Positions 55,239 through 63,868 of a stretch of 64,000 bases of DNA are shown one piece after another. Each line of letters starts with the position of its first letter. The first letter of the stretch is position 1. The stretch comes from Vibrio sp. D404a. GTDB taxonomy: Bacteria; Pseudomonadota; Gammaproteobacteria; Enterobacterales; Vibrionaceae. The position numbers were made by a program, and so were the translations under genes. The DNA is taken from positions 25,031 through 89,030 of the forward strand of contig NZ_JAHGAJ010000009.1 of the NCBI RefSeq assembly GCF_030248535.1, given 5' to 3'. The notes below the pieces were generated by a model. The model was not told the DNA's origin. It did not search any database and worked only from the letters and a program-made list of their open reading frames with translations.

Positions 55239-55622
55239 GTGAAACAGATCATTGCCACTGAACAAGCACCTGCAGCTATCGGCCCTTACTCACAAGGCAC
55301 AGCCTACGGCGAAATGGTTTACACATCTGGCCAACTACCACTGGTTCCAGAAACCATGCAGTTTGTTGAAGGTGGAATCAAAGAGCAGGCTCGTCAGTCT
55401 TTAGAAAACTTGAAAGCGGTGCTTGAAGCAAGCGGTGCAGGACTAGACACCGTTTTGAAAACGACCTGCTTCCTGTCTGATATGGAGAACTTTGTTGCCT
55501 TTAACGAGATTTACACCGACGTGTTTGGCACAGAAAACGCACCAGCTCGCTCTTGCGTTGAAGCCGCAAGACTACCAAAAGACGCACTGGTTGAAGTTGA
55601 AGCCATCGCATACAAAAAATAA
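55239..55622 (+). CDS. ridA: RidA-family enamine/imine deaminase
   Basis: 127 residues, as in E. coli RidA (128). The catalytic Arg lies in ARSCVEAARLPKDALVEVEAIA, and APAAIGPYSQG is the typical start. It hydrolyses reactive 2-aminoacrylate and related imines released by PLP enzymes that act on serine or cysteine. The GTG start follows AGGAG by eight bases. It is in one unit with the regulator and the cystine carrier, which suits handling of enamines from cysteine breakdown. Confidence 0.93.
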   Translation: MKQIIATEQAPAAIGPYSQGTAYGEMVYTSGQLPLVPETMQFVEGGIKEQARQSLENLKAVLEASGAGLDTVLKTTCFLSDMENFVAFNEIYTDVFGTENAPARSCVEAARLPKDALVEVEAIAYKK

Positions 55623-55653
55623 TCGGTTTTAATGGGATCAATAGGAGATTCTC

Positions 55654-57060
55654 ATGAGCGTTTCATTTATAGGATTAAGCATACTGTTCTTCGGGTTCTA
55701 CGCACTACTTTCGAACTTCAAGAAACAGAAAAAGAGTTTCAACTTCCGCGTATTAAGCGCATTGGCAGCCGGCCTACTATTTGGTGGAGCTATCCAACTG
55801 GTATTCGGCGTCGGCAACACGGCGACAGCGGGCTTTGCTGAGCTAATTTCAGTGTTCGGCAAAGGCTACATCAAACTGCTACAAATGATCGTTATCCCAC
55901 TGGTATTCGTGGCGATGATCTCTTCGATCATGAACGTAGAAGGCGGTGGCGCACTGTCTCGTATCGCACCAAAAATCATCGGTATTCTGCTTTTCACTTG
56001 TGCGATTTCAGCGGCGGTTGGTATCGCAAGTATCTACCTGTTTGGTATCGATGCAAACGCACTAGTGAGCACGATTGGCACCAACAGCGCTATCGAAGCA
56101 CGTGGTGACTCACTGGTAGCGACACAAGATGCAATGGCGAGCAGCGGCCTGTCTGGTATGGCTCTGTCTATCATTCCAACCAACATCTTCGACATGCTAA
56201 CGGGCTCAGAGCGTACTTCTACGCTATCAACAGTATTGTTTGGTATGTTCCTAGGTTACTGCATCCTGCAAGTTAAAAACCGTAAACCTGAGAAAGTGCA
56301 AAACTTCGTTGATTTCATCAACTCGGCAAAAGAAGTGGTGCTTTCAATGGTACGTGAAATCTTGAAGCTAACGCCTTACGGTGTATTTGCTCTGATGACC
56401 ACGTTCATGATGACCAATGACTTGTTTGCACTAGCAGAAATGGGTCGCTTCCTACTCGCAAGTTATGTAGCGATTGGCGTAATGTTCGCTATCCACTTCG
56501 TGATGGTGTCAATGTTTGGCCTATCTCCTGCTAAGTTCATGAAGAAAATCTGGCCTGTATTGGTGTTCGGCTTCGGTTCTCGTTCAAGCATGGCGGCAAT
56601 CCCACTAAACGTTGAAACTCAAACTCAACGTCTAGGTGTGGACGAAGAAACAGCAAACATGTCAGCGACATTCGGTACCAGTATCGGTCAAAACGGTTGT
56701 GCGGGTATCTACCCTGCAATGCTCGCTATCATGGCGGCTCAAGTAATGGGTATGCCAGTTGACCTAGGCTTCATCCTACAACTGATTGCTGTAATCGCGA
56801 TTGCTTCATTCGGTATCGCAGGTGTGGGTGGCGGTGCGACTTTCGCAGCAGTAGCAGTACTAACCATTATGGGCCTAGACATCACAGTGGTTGCGATTCT
56901 AGTTTCTATTGAAGCGCTCATTGATATGGCACGTACGGCTCTAAACATCTCAGGTTCTATGTTATCGGGTGTACTAACCGCTAAGAAGAATGGCTCTTTA
57001 GACACTGAGCAATACAACGCAGACGTTGCTTCTACAACAACAAAAGAAGCAGCGGTATAA
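55654..57060 (+). CDS. tcyP: L-cystine symporter (TcyP/YdjN family)
   Basis: 468 residues, near E. coli TcyP (463), with ~8-10 membrane segments. The dicarboxylate/amino acid:cation symporter motifs GSRSSMAAIPLNVETQTQRLGV and TSIGQNGCAGIYPAMLAIMAAQ match TcyP closely. It imports cystine or related sulphur compounds with a cation. It lies 31 bases after ridA with AGGAG before the ATG, and a terminator follows. Confidence 0.88.
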   Translation: MSVSFIGLSILFFGFYALLSNFKKQKKSFNFRVLSALAAGLLFGGAIQLVFGVGNTATAGFAELISVFGKGYIKLLQMIVIPLVFVAMISSIMNVEGGGALSRIAPKIIGILLFTCAISAAVGIASIYLFGIDANALVSTIGTNSAIEARGDSLVATQDAMASSGLSGMALSIIPTNIFDMLTGSERTSTLSTVLFGMFLGYCILQVKNRKPEKVQNFVDFINSAKEVVLSMVREILKLTPYGVFALMTTFMMTNDLFALAEMGRFLLASYVAIGVMFAIHFVMVSMFGLSPAKFMKKIWPVLVFGFGSRSSMAAIPLNVETQTQRLGVDEETANMSATFGTSIGQNGCAGIYPAMLAIMAAQVMGMPVDLGFILQLIAVIAIASFGIAGVGGGATFAAVAVLTIMGLDITVVAILVSIEALIDMARTALNISGSMLSGVLTAKKNGSLDTEQYNADVASTTTKEAAV

Positions 57061-57076
57061 CCTCCCAACTTAATCA

Positions 57077-57099
57077 AGAGCACCCACCACGGGTGCTCT
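57077..57099 (+). terminator. terminator after tcyP
   Basis: AGAGCACCC / GGGTGCTCT with loop ACCAC, followed by CCGTTTTCC. It lies between tcyP and the flavoprotein gene. Confidence 0.75.
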
Positions 57100-57134
57100 C
57101 CGTTTTCCTGATTTCAGGTATTTAGGTAGTAAGT

Positions 57135-58457
57135 ATGAAAATTGTTGTCGTAGGCGGTAGCGCCGCAGGTATGAGTTTCGCAGCGAAGTACAAACGTAAT
57201 CAACCATCAGATGAAGTGATTGTGCTAGATAAACGCAATTACATCTCTTTCGGGGCTTGTGGCTTACCCTACTTTGCGGGCGGTATGTTTGATGACACCG
57301 AACGCATGATCTCTCGCACACCAGAGCAAGCGATTAAATCTGGTTTAGATGTACGCATCGAAACTGAAATGGTTGCCTTAGACAGAGCAGAGAAAAAGAT
57401 CACCATTCGTCACCAAGGCGAAGAGAGCATCATTGATTACGATATGTTAGTAATTGCGACTGGCGCTCGCCCTATCGTTCCTCCATTCGGTGAATATAAC
57501 CCTGAAAACGTCCATACCTTAACCAGCATGGAAGATGGCCAAGCCGTTAAAGAGGCATTAAAGAACAACAGTAAACAGCGTATTTGTGTTATTGGTGGTG
57601 GGTTCATCGGACTTGAAGTGTTCGATGCGGCACATGAGCTTGGTAAAGACGTCACTATCATCGAACGCGAACAGCATGTAATGAGTCGTCAGTTTAGTCC
57701 TGAAATGATCGAAGTGGTTGAAGGAGCCATTCGTGAGTCTGGAGCAGAGCTAAAAACAGGTTGTAGCGTTTCAGCCATTCGAGATGCAGATAATGGTGGT
57801 TACACAGTAGAAACGGATAATGGCAATGTTGAAACTGACGTAGTCATCATGTCACTTGGTTTCAAGCCAAATACTGAGTTCTTCGAGCTTCCAAAAGCAG
57901 TCAATGGTGCATTACTGGTCAATGAATATGGAGCAACCGAAGATCCACATATCTACGCTGTGGGTGACTGTGCCGTGGTTCATCACATGGCATTAGGAAA
58001 ATCCGTATATGTGCCACTGGCAACCACCGCCAACAAGCAAGCGCGTATGATGGCAGATAAGCTTGCAGGCAAAGACACCTACATGGAAGGCTTCTTGGGA
58101 TCTTCATGTTTGAAAGTACTGGATTACGAATTAGCCTGTACAGGTGTCTCTGAGCTGCTAGCAAAAGAACACGACTTAGAAGTCAAAGTCTCAACTATCT
58201 CGGACAAAAACCAAACCGATTACTACCCAGGCCAAGAAGACATTAAGGTGAAATTGGTTTATCACCCAGAAACTAAGGTGTTACTGGGTGGAGAAATCGT
58301 GGGTAAGAAAGGCGCTGTTGGACGTATTAATGCGTTGGCGGTTGCGATCACCGCGAAGATGACCACACACCAGCTTGGCTACATGGACTTCTGCTACGCC
58401 CCTCCATTTGCTCGTACATGGGATGCGTTGAATGTTGCAGGAAACGTAGCGAAATAA
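57135..58457 (+). CDS. CoA-disulphide reductase-like FAD-dependent oxidoreductase
   Basis: 440 residues. The FAD-binding start KIVVVGGSAAGMSFAAKYKR, the single active Cys in FGACGLPYF (about residue 43), the NAD(P)-binding RICVIGGGFIGLEVFDAAHELG and the second FAD motif IYAVGDCAVVHH match coenzyme A-disulphide reductase and related NADH oxidases. Next to a cystine carrier it may reduce disulphides such as cystine or CoA-disulphide. No rhodanese domain is fused. A terminator separates it from tcyP, so it may be transcribed alone. Confidence 0.85.
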   Translation: MKIVVVGGSAAGMSFAAKYKRNQPSDEVIVLDKRNYISFGACGLPYFAGGMFDDTERMISRTPEQAIKSGLDVRIETEMVALDRAEKKITIRHQGEESIIDYDMLVIATGARPIVPPFGEYNPENVHTLTSMEDGQAVKEALKNNSKQRICVIGGGFIGLEVFDAAHELGKDVTIIEREQHVMSRQFSPEMIEVVEGAIRESGAELKTGCSVSAIRDADNGGYTVETDNGNVETDVVIMSLGFKPNTEFFELPKAVNGALLVNEYGATEDPHIYAVGDCAVVHHMALGKSVYVPLATTANKQARMMADKLAGKDTYMEGFLGSSCLKVLDYELACTGVSELLAKEHDLEVKVSTISDKNQTDYYPGQEDIKVKLVYHPETKVLLGGEIVGKKGAVGRINALAVAITAKMTTHQLGYMDFCYAPPFARTWDALNVAGNVAK

Positions 58458-58510
58458 CGAAAGCGTGTCGCATGAGTACTTTTTAACAGTACTCACAAAT
58501 ATCTAAACCC

Positions 58511-58536
58511 AAAGCAGTCCAAGTGGCTGCTTTTTT
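58511..58536 (+). terminator. terminator after the flavoprotein gene
   Basis: AAAGCAG / CTGCTTT with a nine-base loop, followed by TTT. A weaker hairpin GAGTACT / AGTACTC lies at 58474-58494. Confidence 0.75.
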
Positions 58537-58718
58537 ATTGCTCAACCCTTCAATGTTAAACGTAAGTAACGTGCCACATTCGAACTTAGTGTATTATTTG
58601 ATCGAACTTAAAAGCTTACAAACAATAAGTGTTATATAATCGCTCGAAAAATATAAAAACAAAAAAAAACAGCAGTAATACCGTCAAACGTCATAGCTAG
58701 GTTAACTAAATACTCAAT

Positions 58719-60764
58719 ATGGACGCGATTCGTAAAGTCTATCAATACGCGGAACCGAACCTTACTCTAGTAGGGTGGATGGGTTTTGTCGGCTTCCCTG
58801 TGTACTACATAGTATGGGAGCTACTGTTTCCACAGCCCTATGAAAACCTGCCGCTACGCGTGTTCTGCTCTATGCTGTTTTTCGGCATCATTTATCGACA
58901 CCGTTTTCCATTCAGTTGGCGTAAATACCTACCGGCCTACTACCAGGTTGCCACTACGATCTGTTTACCCGGGTTCTTCTTCTACATGTTGCTAATGAAC
59001 AATTGGTCGAACGTGTGGGTGATGTCTTTTATGGCGGCGACGTTTCTGCATATTTTACTGGTGCATATTACTCGAGTAATGTTTGCTCAAACCTTTGCGG
59101 GGATTGGCCTTGCCACGTTTTTTGCTTGGGTTGCACAGGGCTTTTATCTCGATTTAACGATGGACTGGACGCACGTCCCAATCTTTTTGTTTATCTACCT
59201 ATTCGGCAATATGTTCTACGTTCGTAACCAAGTAGAGCATGAGGCTAGAGTGTCACTCGCCAAATCTTTCGGTGCAGGTATCGCCCATGAAATGCGTAAC
59301 CCTCTGAGTGGTTTGCTCACCTCTATCGACCTCATGCAATCGGTATTGCCAAATCCAAAAGAAGAGAAAAAAGAGCACTACGTTCTCGACTACCAAGACG
59401 CGTCACTACTGAAAAAAGTCAGTGACGATGCGATGAATATTATTCACACTGGTAACGAGACCATCGACCTACTTCTGACTTCGATAGATGAGAACCGAAT
59501 CTCACGTTCAACCTTCAAGAAACACTCAGCGCAGCATGTAGTTTCAGAAGCAATCGACAGTTTTAGTTACAAGCGTTCAGCGGATAAAGATGCGATCTCT
59601 TTCGATGTTCAAGGTGACTTTGAATTTCTGGGCAGCGATACCCTGCTCAAGTATGTTATGTACAACCTATTCAAAAACGCCTTCCATCATCGCAACACTG
59701 ATGACTTTCATATTCATGTGACCATGTCGAAAGAAGGCAACAAAAGCAGTATCACGGTGACAGACAACGGCTCTGGTATCTCAAGTGAAGCCATGCGTAA
59801 TATCTTCCAAGATTTCTATACTACCGGTAAATCTGGTAGCTACGGATTAGGCTTACCTTTTTGCCAGAAAGTTATGCAAGCCTTTGGTGGCGATATTCAA
59901 TGCCAATCTGAACTTGGGGAGTGGTCTCAATTTACCCTGACGTTCCCGCAGATCAATTCTCACACAATCATCGAAATTCAGAGCGATCTCACCAAGCTTA
60001 AATCGGTACTCATGATCTGTGAACAGAATGTTCTAACCACAAGAATGACAGAGATAAGCCGCTTTATGGGCTTTAACCTAATAGTTCTCAATGTAGCTTC
60101 GGCTTTAAATCGCAAAGAGTATGAGTTCGAGTTTGACGTAATCCTTATTGATATCGAGGCTCTGTCTGCGCAATCTAAGCGACAGAAAGCGTTAGAGTCG
60201 CTGCTGTCATTCACAGAAGCGCGTATTGCTTACTTGTATGAACACCCTTCAACGAAGAAAACCCACACCACACTGCAGAGCGCAAAGTGGGTTGAGACAC
60301 AAGCATGGTTGCTCAATACAAAATCCACCATTGAAGAGCTATTTTACGATAGCGATTATGTCGCTGCTCCTCAGGAGTTCGAGCCGCTCAAGACGTCTAA
60401 GAAAGGCACCATCATGGTGGTTGACGATAATGAATCACTACGACGATTTACTGCGATGCTTATCGCTAAGCAGGGATTTGAGGTCATTGAAAAAGAAGAT
60501 GGCCAGCAAGCAATAGACGCGCTAGACAGCAATAGTGTCGACTTGATTCTTATGGATATTGAGATGCCCGTGATGAGTGGTGTTGAAGCATCACGTCGTA
60601 TCCGAAATGCAAACAAAGAGTACTCCTCTATTCCGATTATCGCGCATACCGGAGACAGCTCCCCTATCACACTTGAACAAATTGGGGCTTCTGGCATGTC
60701 TGATTTCATCGTAAAACCTGCCGACAAAAACCGACTCTTCGACAAGATAGCCAACTGGGTCTAA
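58719..60764 (+). CDS. cqsS: CqsS, CAI-1 quorum-sensing receptor
   Basis: 681 residues, near V. cholerae CqsS (686). Six membrane segments (residues ~18-168) form the ligand site, then the HisKA domain with FGAGIAHEMRNPLSG (phospho-His about 190), HATPase and a C-terminal receiver with ILMDIEMPVMSG. The ligand-binding Trp and Ser of WVMSFMA are conserved. The residue that in V. cholerae is Cys170 is Phe166 here (GNMF rather than GNLC), as in V. harveyi. That substitution favours shorter-tailed CAI-1. It converges with cqsA. Confidence 0.95.
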   Translation: MDAIRKVYQYAEPNLTLVGWMGFVGFPVYYIVWELLFPQPYENLPLRVFCSMLFFGIIYRHRFPFSWRKYLPAYYQVATTICLPGFFFYMLLMNNWSNVWVMSFMAATFLHILLVHITRVMFAQTFAGIGLATFFAWVAQGFYLDLTMDWTHVPIFLFIYLFGNMFYVRNQVEHEARVSLAKSFGAGIAHEMRNPLSGLLTSIDLMQSVLPNPKEEKKEHYVLDYQDASLLKKVSDDAMNIIHTGNETIDLLLTSIDENRISRSTFKKHSAQHVVSEAIDSFSYKRSADKDAISFDVQGDFEFLGSDTLLKYVMYNLFKNAFHHRNTDDFHIHVTMSKEGNKSSITVTDNGSGISSEAMRNIFQDFYTTGKSGSYGLGLPFCQKVMQAFGGDIQCQSELGEWSQFTLTFPQINSHTIIEIQSDLTKLKSVLMICEQNVLTTRMTEISRFMGFNLIVLNVASALNRKEYEFEFDVILIDIEALSAQSKRQKALESLLSFTEARIAYLYEHPSTKKTHTTLQSAKWVETQAWLLNTKSTIEELFYDSDYVAAPQEFEPLKTSKKGTIMVVDDNESLRRFTAMLIAKQGFEVIEKEDGQQAIDALDSNSVDLILMDIEMPVMSGVEASRRIRNANKEYSSIPIIAHTGDSSPITLEQIGASGMSDFIVKPADKNRLFDKIANWV

Positions 60765-60775
60765 TGGCTTTCAAT

Positions 60776-60802
60776 CAGAGCTCAGAGCAATACTGAGCTC
60801 TG
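60776..60802. terminator. hairpin between the converging cqsS and cqsA
   Basis: CAGAGCTCAG / CTGAGCTCTG, a perfect 10-bp stem with a 7-base loop. No strong T-run follows on either strand. Confidence 0.5.
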
Positions 60803-60861
60803 TCATTAGGTTTGTAGTATTACCTAAAAACCATCCTTATCTATATAACAAAGCCGTTCGC

Positions 60862-62043
60862 CTAAGCAAACTCTAATTCAGGGGTTTGATACGCTTGCTG
60901 ACAGACGGTCAGTACATGATCGATGTCTCCCATACTCAGCCCTGAGTTTACAGAGAAACGGATTATGTTTTTATTCTTGGCTGTCGCAGGTCGACAGAAC
61001 ACAGCACCGAACACATCATGGCTTTCCAAAAAGTCTCGCACCCTTTCTGTATTTCTCTCGCTGCCACATTCCAAGGCTATAATTTGCGAATCACTCCGCA
61101 CAGTAAACCCAATCTTCTTCAAGCCCTGTTTGAGAATGTTTGCTCTCTCAAACAGCTGTTCCCGATGTTTATCAGCACTTTTAATGACCTCTAGTGTCTT
61201 CTCCAGTCGACTGATCTCTTGTGGCAAAACCGTTGAGCTGAATATGGCTGGAAATGCGACAAAGGGAAGCGCACCCGCCATCGACTTAGGCCCAAGAATT
61301 GCCCCAGCACGGTAAGCAAAGGCTTTAGCAAGGCTGACGGTGATGAAGTCAACCTGCTCGGTTAACCCTAGAGCATGAACTAAGCCAGCACCTTGTTCTC
61401 CATGAGTCCCTAGAGAATGAGACTCATCGACAATTAAGGCACAGTCAAACTCTTGAGCCATTTCGTAGATGTCACTCAATGGGGCTACGGTGCCAATCGT
61501 ACTATAGACAGAATCCACCACAATGACGCCACTGCCATAACGTTGCAGTTGTTTGCGCAGGTGAGTCATATCGTTATGTCTAAATGGTCTAGCTACAGCG
61601 TTCGCAGCTCGTATCCCTTCCCACAAAGACATATGAGCAAAGCGGTCGATATAAACCGGAGCATCTGCAGCACAAACCGTTTGCAGTAAGCAGATATTCG
61701 CTGCCCAACCAGATTGAGACAGCAAACAACTCTCCATCCCAACTAACTCAGCTAACTGCTGCTCAAAGTCAGGTTTTGACTCTTGGTCTTGCAGAAAAAT
61801 CGACGACATCACAACACTCTCGCTTTGGCGAGAAATCGCCTGTTGATGGGCATGCTGAATCTCTGGATGGTTTGATAACGCAAGGTAATCATTACTTTGC
61901 ATCACTATCGAGGTTGGTCTGGGGCGCTGCCCCAGAACCAAGTGTTTGTTGTTCTTATTCGGCGCTATTAGATCTTGCATAAAGAAGTTAAGGCGTTCCT
62001 CAACAAAGGAAGGTAGTGGTTTTATTTTAGAATTATCACTCAT
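60862..62043 (-). CDS. cqsA: CqsA, CAI-1 autoinducer synthase
   Basis: 393 residues from the ATG at 62043, near V. cholerae CqsA (389); the frame extends upstream, but GAGAAC before 62043 gives the better start. A PLP-dependent alpha-oxoamine synthase that condenses an acyl-CoA with a SAM- or aminobutyrate-derived substrate to make CAI-1. The Schiff-base Lys is Lys240 in TVSLAKAFAYR, with the conserved LIVDESHSLGTHG upstream. It is next to its receptor gene cqsS, in convergent orientation. Confidence 0.95.
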   Translation of the reverse strand: MSDNSKIKPLPSFVEERLNFFMQDLIAPNKNNKHLVLGQRPRPTSIVMQSNDYLALSNHPEIQHAHQQAISRQSESVVMSSIFLQDQESKPDFEQQLAELVGMESCLLSQSGWAANICLLQTVCAADAPVYIDRFAHMSLWEGIRAANAVARPFRHNDMTHLRKQLQRYGSGVIVVDSVYSTIGTVAPLSDIYEMAQEFDCALIVDESHSLGTHGEQGAGLVHALGLTEQVDFITVSLAKAFAYRAGAILGPKSMAGALPFVAFPAIFSSTVLPQEISRLEKTLEVIKSADKHREQLFERANILKQGLKKIGFTVRSDSQIIALECGSERNTERVRDFLESHDVFGAVFCRPATAKNKNIIRFSVNSGLSMGDIDHVLTVCQQAYQTPELEFA

Positions 62044-62355
62044 AGTAAGTTCTCTTCGTAATACAGAAAAACGCCAGCGCTGACAGCGGTATATTGACGA
62101 AAAAAACAAGACTGTTAAGGGGCGAGTTGCATATTTTTGCAGCGGATTGCAAACTCGGAATTTAAGGGTTTAGGGAGGTGAGACCGTCATTACTATAGGG
62201 AAGTGCATTCTAATTATTGAACAAGGTTTAAACAGGATCTCCCTCGTTAAAAGTGGTGCTTGAACCGTTGTTTTCAACGGTGGTTTAAAGCCCAACGAAA
62301 AAAGGCTCGCCAAATGCGAGCCTCTGTAATCTTATCAATACTGAATGAAATCGTG
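62044..62355. other. intergenic region upstream of cqsA
   Basis: 312 bases without a gene. It holds an imperfect hairpin at 62123-62157 (CGAGTTGCA / TGCAAACTCG) near the cqsA promoter, a small hairpin ACCGTTG / CAACGGT at 62264-62281, and the oxidoreductase terminator at 62303-62323. Confidence 0.5.
62303..62323 (-). terminator. terminator after the quinone oxidoreductase gene
   Basis: AGGCTCGC / GCGAGCCT with a 5-base loop, followed on the minus strand by TTTTTTCG. Confidence 0.85.
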
Positions 62356-63345
62356 TTACTTCACATCAATCACGACTTTACCAAGCGTTTGACCACTTGC
62401 CAGACGGTCATGGGCTGCGCCAGCTTGCTCTAGCGTAAAGCTGTGCTCATCCAAAACTGGCGTAAGAGCGCCTGCTTCAACGATCTCAGCGATCGCTTTC
62501 AGAATTTTACTATGCTCAGCTCTGCCTACATTATGGATCATCGGGATCAACATAAAGACGACATGCAGCGACAGGCCTTTCAAATGCACCATAGTCAGAT
62601 CAAGTTCATTCATAGAAACCGTCGTTGCGATCTGACCATTCAGTTTGGTCGCTTCAATCGAATTATTTAGGTTTAAACCGCCAACAGAATCAAATACAAC
62701 ATCAAAACCTGCACCATCAGTATGCTTAGCGACATAATCAGCGACGGATTCAGTTCGATAGTCGATCGGTGTTGCGCCAAGCTTTACAATTAGATCGTTC
62801 TTCTCACCTTCAGAGCCGGTAGCATAAACCTCGGTACCGAAGTGCTTAGCTAACTGCAGTGCAATATGACCTACACCGCCAGCACCGCCATGCACCAGTA
62901 CTTTTTGACCCGCAGTAATACCTGCGCGAATGAGCCCCTCGTAAGCCGTAATACCGACCAATGGGATAGCCGCAGCTTCGCGCATCGAGATATTCTTAGG
63001 TTTGTGAGCAACAAGGTTTGCATCCGCTAGCATGTATTCAGCAAGAGCACCCTGTAAGTCGCCTAAGCCACCTGCGCAGCCATATACCTCATCTCCAACA
63101 GCATAACCGGTAACACCTTCACCAACCGCTTCTACAGTGCCAGCGAAGTCCATACCAAGAATACCGGGTAGTTGAGGGTGGAACGGCAGCGCTTCACCCA
63201 TTTCACGTAGCATCATATCTACTGTGTTAACGCTTGAAGCTTCAATTTTAACTACCAAATGACCTGCTTTAACTTCTGGTTTTGCAACATCAGTAGTCTC
63301 AAATACTTCTGTACCACCAAACTTACGAATCACTGTCGCTTTCAT
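62356..63345 (-). CDS. zinc-independent quinone oxidoreductase (MDR family)
   Basis: 329 residues. The GroES-like start with VIRKFGGTEVFETTDVAKP and the Rossmann NADPH site VLVHGGAGGVGHIALQLAKHFG mark the quinone oxidoreductase/enoyl reductase group of the medium-chain dehydrogenase family. The catalytic zinc ligands are absent. It reduces quinones or alpha,beta-unsaturated carbonyls with NADPH. The ATG at 63345 has AGGGG before it. It is a single gene ahead of a terminator. Confidence 0.9.
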   Translation of the reverse strand: MKATVIRKFGGTEVFETTDVAKPEVKAGHLVVKIEASSVNTVDMMLREMGEALPFHPQLPGILGMDFAGTVEAVGEGVTGYAVGDEVYGCAGGLGDLQGALAEYMLADANLVAHKPKNISMREAAAIPLVGITAYEGLIRAGITAGQKVLVHGGAGGVGHIALQLAKHFGTEVYATGSEGEKNDLIVKLGATPIDYRTESVADYVAKHTDGAGFDVVFDSVGGLNLNNSIEATKLNGQIATTVSMNELDLTMVHLKGLSLHVVFMLIPMIHNVGRAEHSKILKAIAEIVEAGALTPVLDEHSFTLEQAGAAHDRLASGQTLGKVVIDVK

Positions 63346-63554
63346 ACCGCAGAACCCCTATCCATTGTTTTATGTTGTTTGTACGCAACTAGTATAGGCA
63401 GCACTGGATGCTTTATAAGAGGACAAGACAGAGAATCAGTTTTAAGTTTTTGTTAAGAATGGTTAAAGGTAGAGATAGAGATGATGGCTATTGAACACAT
63501 TGAGTGCTTCAAGGAGAGCGAATAGGTGAGATTTTAAAAATTGGTGGAAATGAA

Positions 63555-63584
63555 AAAAGCCCGCTGATTTCTCAGTGGGCTTTT
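63555..63584 (-). terminator. terminator after tRNA-Ser
   Basis: AAAAGCCCGCTGA / TCAGTGGGCTTTT, with one wobble, and T-runs on both sides. On the minus strand it follows the tRNA gene and probably ends the rRNA-tRNA transcript. Confidence 0.8.
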
Positions 63585-63590
63585 CAATGG

Positions 63591-63681
63591 TGGTGGAGGG
63601 ATAGGGATTTGAACCCTAGAACCGCTATTAACGGTTGCCGGTTTTCAAGACCGGTGCTTTCGACCACTCAGCCATCCCTCC
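63591..63681 (-). tRNA. tRNA-Ser (anticodon UGA)
   Basis: A 91-base class II tRNA including the encoded CCA. The acceptor stem is GGAGGGA / TCCCTCC, the anticodon loop CTTGAAA gives UGA, the long variable arm of tRNA-Ser is present, and the T-loop is TTCAAAT. The base at position 73 reads as A rather than the G usual for tRNA-Ser. It follows the 5S gene on the same strand and is probably cotranscribed with the rRNA operon. Confidence 0.95.
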
Positions 63682-63720
63682 AACAAATTGTCATCAACAG
63701 TGTACTAATCTGTTGAAGTT

Positions 63721-63741
63721 GTTATTTGCATAGCAAATAAC
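63721..63741 (-). other. hairpin between 5S rRNA and tRNA-Ser
   Basis: GTTATTTGC / GCAAATAAC with loop ATA. Not followed by a T-run, so likely a processing signal rather than a terminator. Confidence 0.5.
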
Positions 63742-63748
63742 CAAATCA

Positions 63749-63868
63749 AAGCCTGGCGATGTCCTACTCTCACATGGGGAAGCCCCACACTACCATCGGC
63801 GCTATTGCGTTTCACTTCTGAGTTCGGCATGGAATCAGGTGGGTCCACAACGCTATGGTCGCCAAGCA
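63749..63868 (-). rRNA. rrf: 5S ribosomal RNA
   Basis: The minus strand reads TGCTTGGCGACCATAGCG at the 5' end and ends near CATCGCCAGGC, giving ~120 bases and the terminal pairing of 5S rRNA. The internal CCGAACTCAGAAGTGAAAC is the universal 5S segment. It is the end of an rRNA operon whose 23S gene lies beyond the window. Confidence 0.97.
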
